Source: Nonomuraea sp. SBT364
Lineage (GTDB): Bacteria > Actinomycetota > Actinomycetes > Streptosporangiales > Streptosporangiaceae
Direction of reading: 5' to 3'
Length of the DNA: 64,000 nt
Assembly: GCF_001083785.1 (NCBI RefSeq)
Contig: NZ_LAVL01000003.1
Coordinates: 1 to 64,000 of the forward strand
In this document: in pieces, positions 63,755 to 64,000 of the stretch
Numbering within the stretch: the first letter of the stretch is position 1
How the letters are laid out: every line of letters begins with the position of its first letter
Position numbers and translations under genes: made by a program
The notes under the pieces: generated by a model
Databases searched by the model: none
Seen by the model: only the letters and a program-made list of their open reading frames with translations
Told to the model about the DNA's origin: nothing

Positions 63755-64000
63755 TCAACTGCTCGCGGAACCAGTCGTAGTCGTCCAGGGCGCCCAGGAG
63801 ATGGTCGGAGGCGCGTTCCTCATGGCGGGCGGCGGCCACCACCTCGGCGCCCGCCTCGGTGATCCGGACCAGCATGCGGCGGCGGTCACGGTCGTCCGGG
63901 TGGCGCTCGACGTGGCCGGCCTGGCGCAGGTGGTCGACGGTGCGGCTGATCGTCTGGTCGGTCACCCGGCACAGGACCGCGATCTCCCGCTGCGAGAGCG
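63732..64000 (-). CDS. MarR-family transcriptional regulator (5' end outside window)
   Basis: Only the C-terminal about 89 codons are in the window. They show the recognition helix and wing (LCRVTDQTISRTVDHLRQAG, then RHPDDRDRRRMLVRITEAGA), typical of MarR proteins, and a final dimerisation helix. The reading frame stays open through the right edge, so the gene is partial here because of the window. It likely binds the GATAG palindromes at 63.2 kb. Confidence 0.85.
   Translation of the reverse strand, partial: LSQREIAVLCRVTDQTISRTVDHLRQAGHVERHPDDRDRRRMLVRITEAGAEVVAAARHEERASDHLLGALDDYDWFREQLIKLIAAG

Overview
The window is very GC-rich actinobacterial chromosome with dense, mostly overlapping genes, GTG/TTG starts and many GTGA/ATGA start-stop overlaps. 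Gene content (a Glp/GlpR division pair beside molybdopterin genes, many ECF, TetR, LacI and MerR regulators, large secreted glycosidases) suggests a filamentous actinomycete, most like Nonomuraea or another member of the Streptosporangiaceae. The genus is inference.

0-13 kb is core genome: a secreted M15 peptidase, MscL, a SAF-domain protein, methylthioadenosine phosphorylase, a drug-efflux MFS protein fused to a winged helix, an FmdB zinc ribbon protein, a K+/H+ antiporter, 5-formyltetrahydrofolate cyclo-ligase, and the run galU - glp/moeA - moaC - mog - rimJ-like - glpR/sepX, ending in a tRNA-Ala(CGC) gene.

13-23 kb is an accessory zone on the 3' side of that tRNA. The 3' half of the tRNA plus its downstream hairpins recurs at 17.58 kb (about 160 bp, nearly identical). 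A 25-bp tRNA fragment recurs at 16.24 kb and the hairpin block alone at 15.74 kb. Between the copies lie an ECF sigma factor with a membrane partner, an ankyrin protein and fragments of a DDE-transposase-like gene family; no integrase remains. I read this as a tandem, decaying integration hot spot. Scattered solo genes follow (LLM oxidoreductase, VOC protein, orphan secreted protein).

23-30 kb holds a Tat-exported TPR/retropepsin-like protein, a quinone reductase and an SDR operon each behind a MerR-type 19-bp-spacer promoter, and a TetR-controlled set (small peptide, VOC protein, CatB-like acetyltransferase). 30-41 kb has a secreted wall- or carbohydrate-associated protein and then a nitrogen/amino-acid module: Asp/Glu racemase, Lrp-type regulator, amidase, LysR regulator, YtcJ-like amidohydrolase and a polar amino-acid ABC importer. 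The MerR gene at 41 kb carries the same 14-bp palindrome found in front of the SDR operon 15 kb away.

41-50 kb contains a NarL/DesK-type two-component system, cytidine deaminase, an ArsR-MFS pair, a TetR-hydrolase pair and small unknown genes. 50-62.7 kb is a coherent LacI-controlled saccharide locus: two paralogous secreted DUF5722-like putative glycosidases, a GH78 alpha-L-rhamnosidase and a complete carbohydrate ABC importer. Five sites matching TTGAAAYGTWTCAA exactly or approximately sit in front of these genes and the regulator. The window ends with a NUDIX hydrolase, a DoxX-like membrane protein and a MarR gene cut by the edge.
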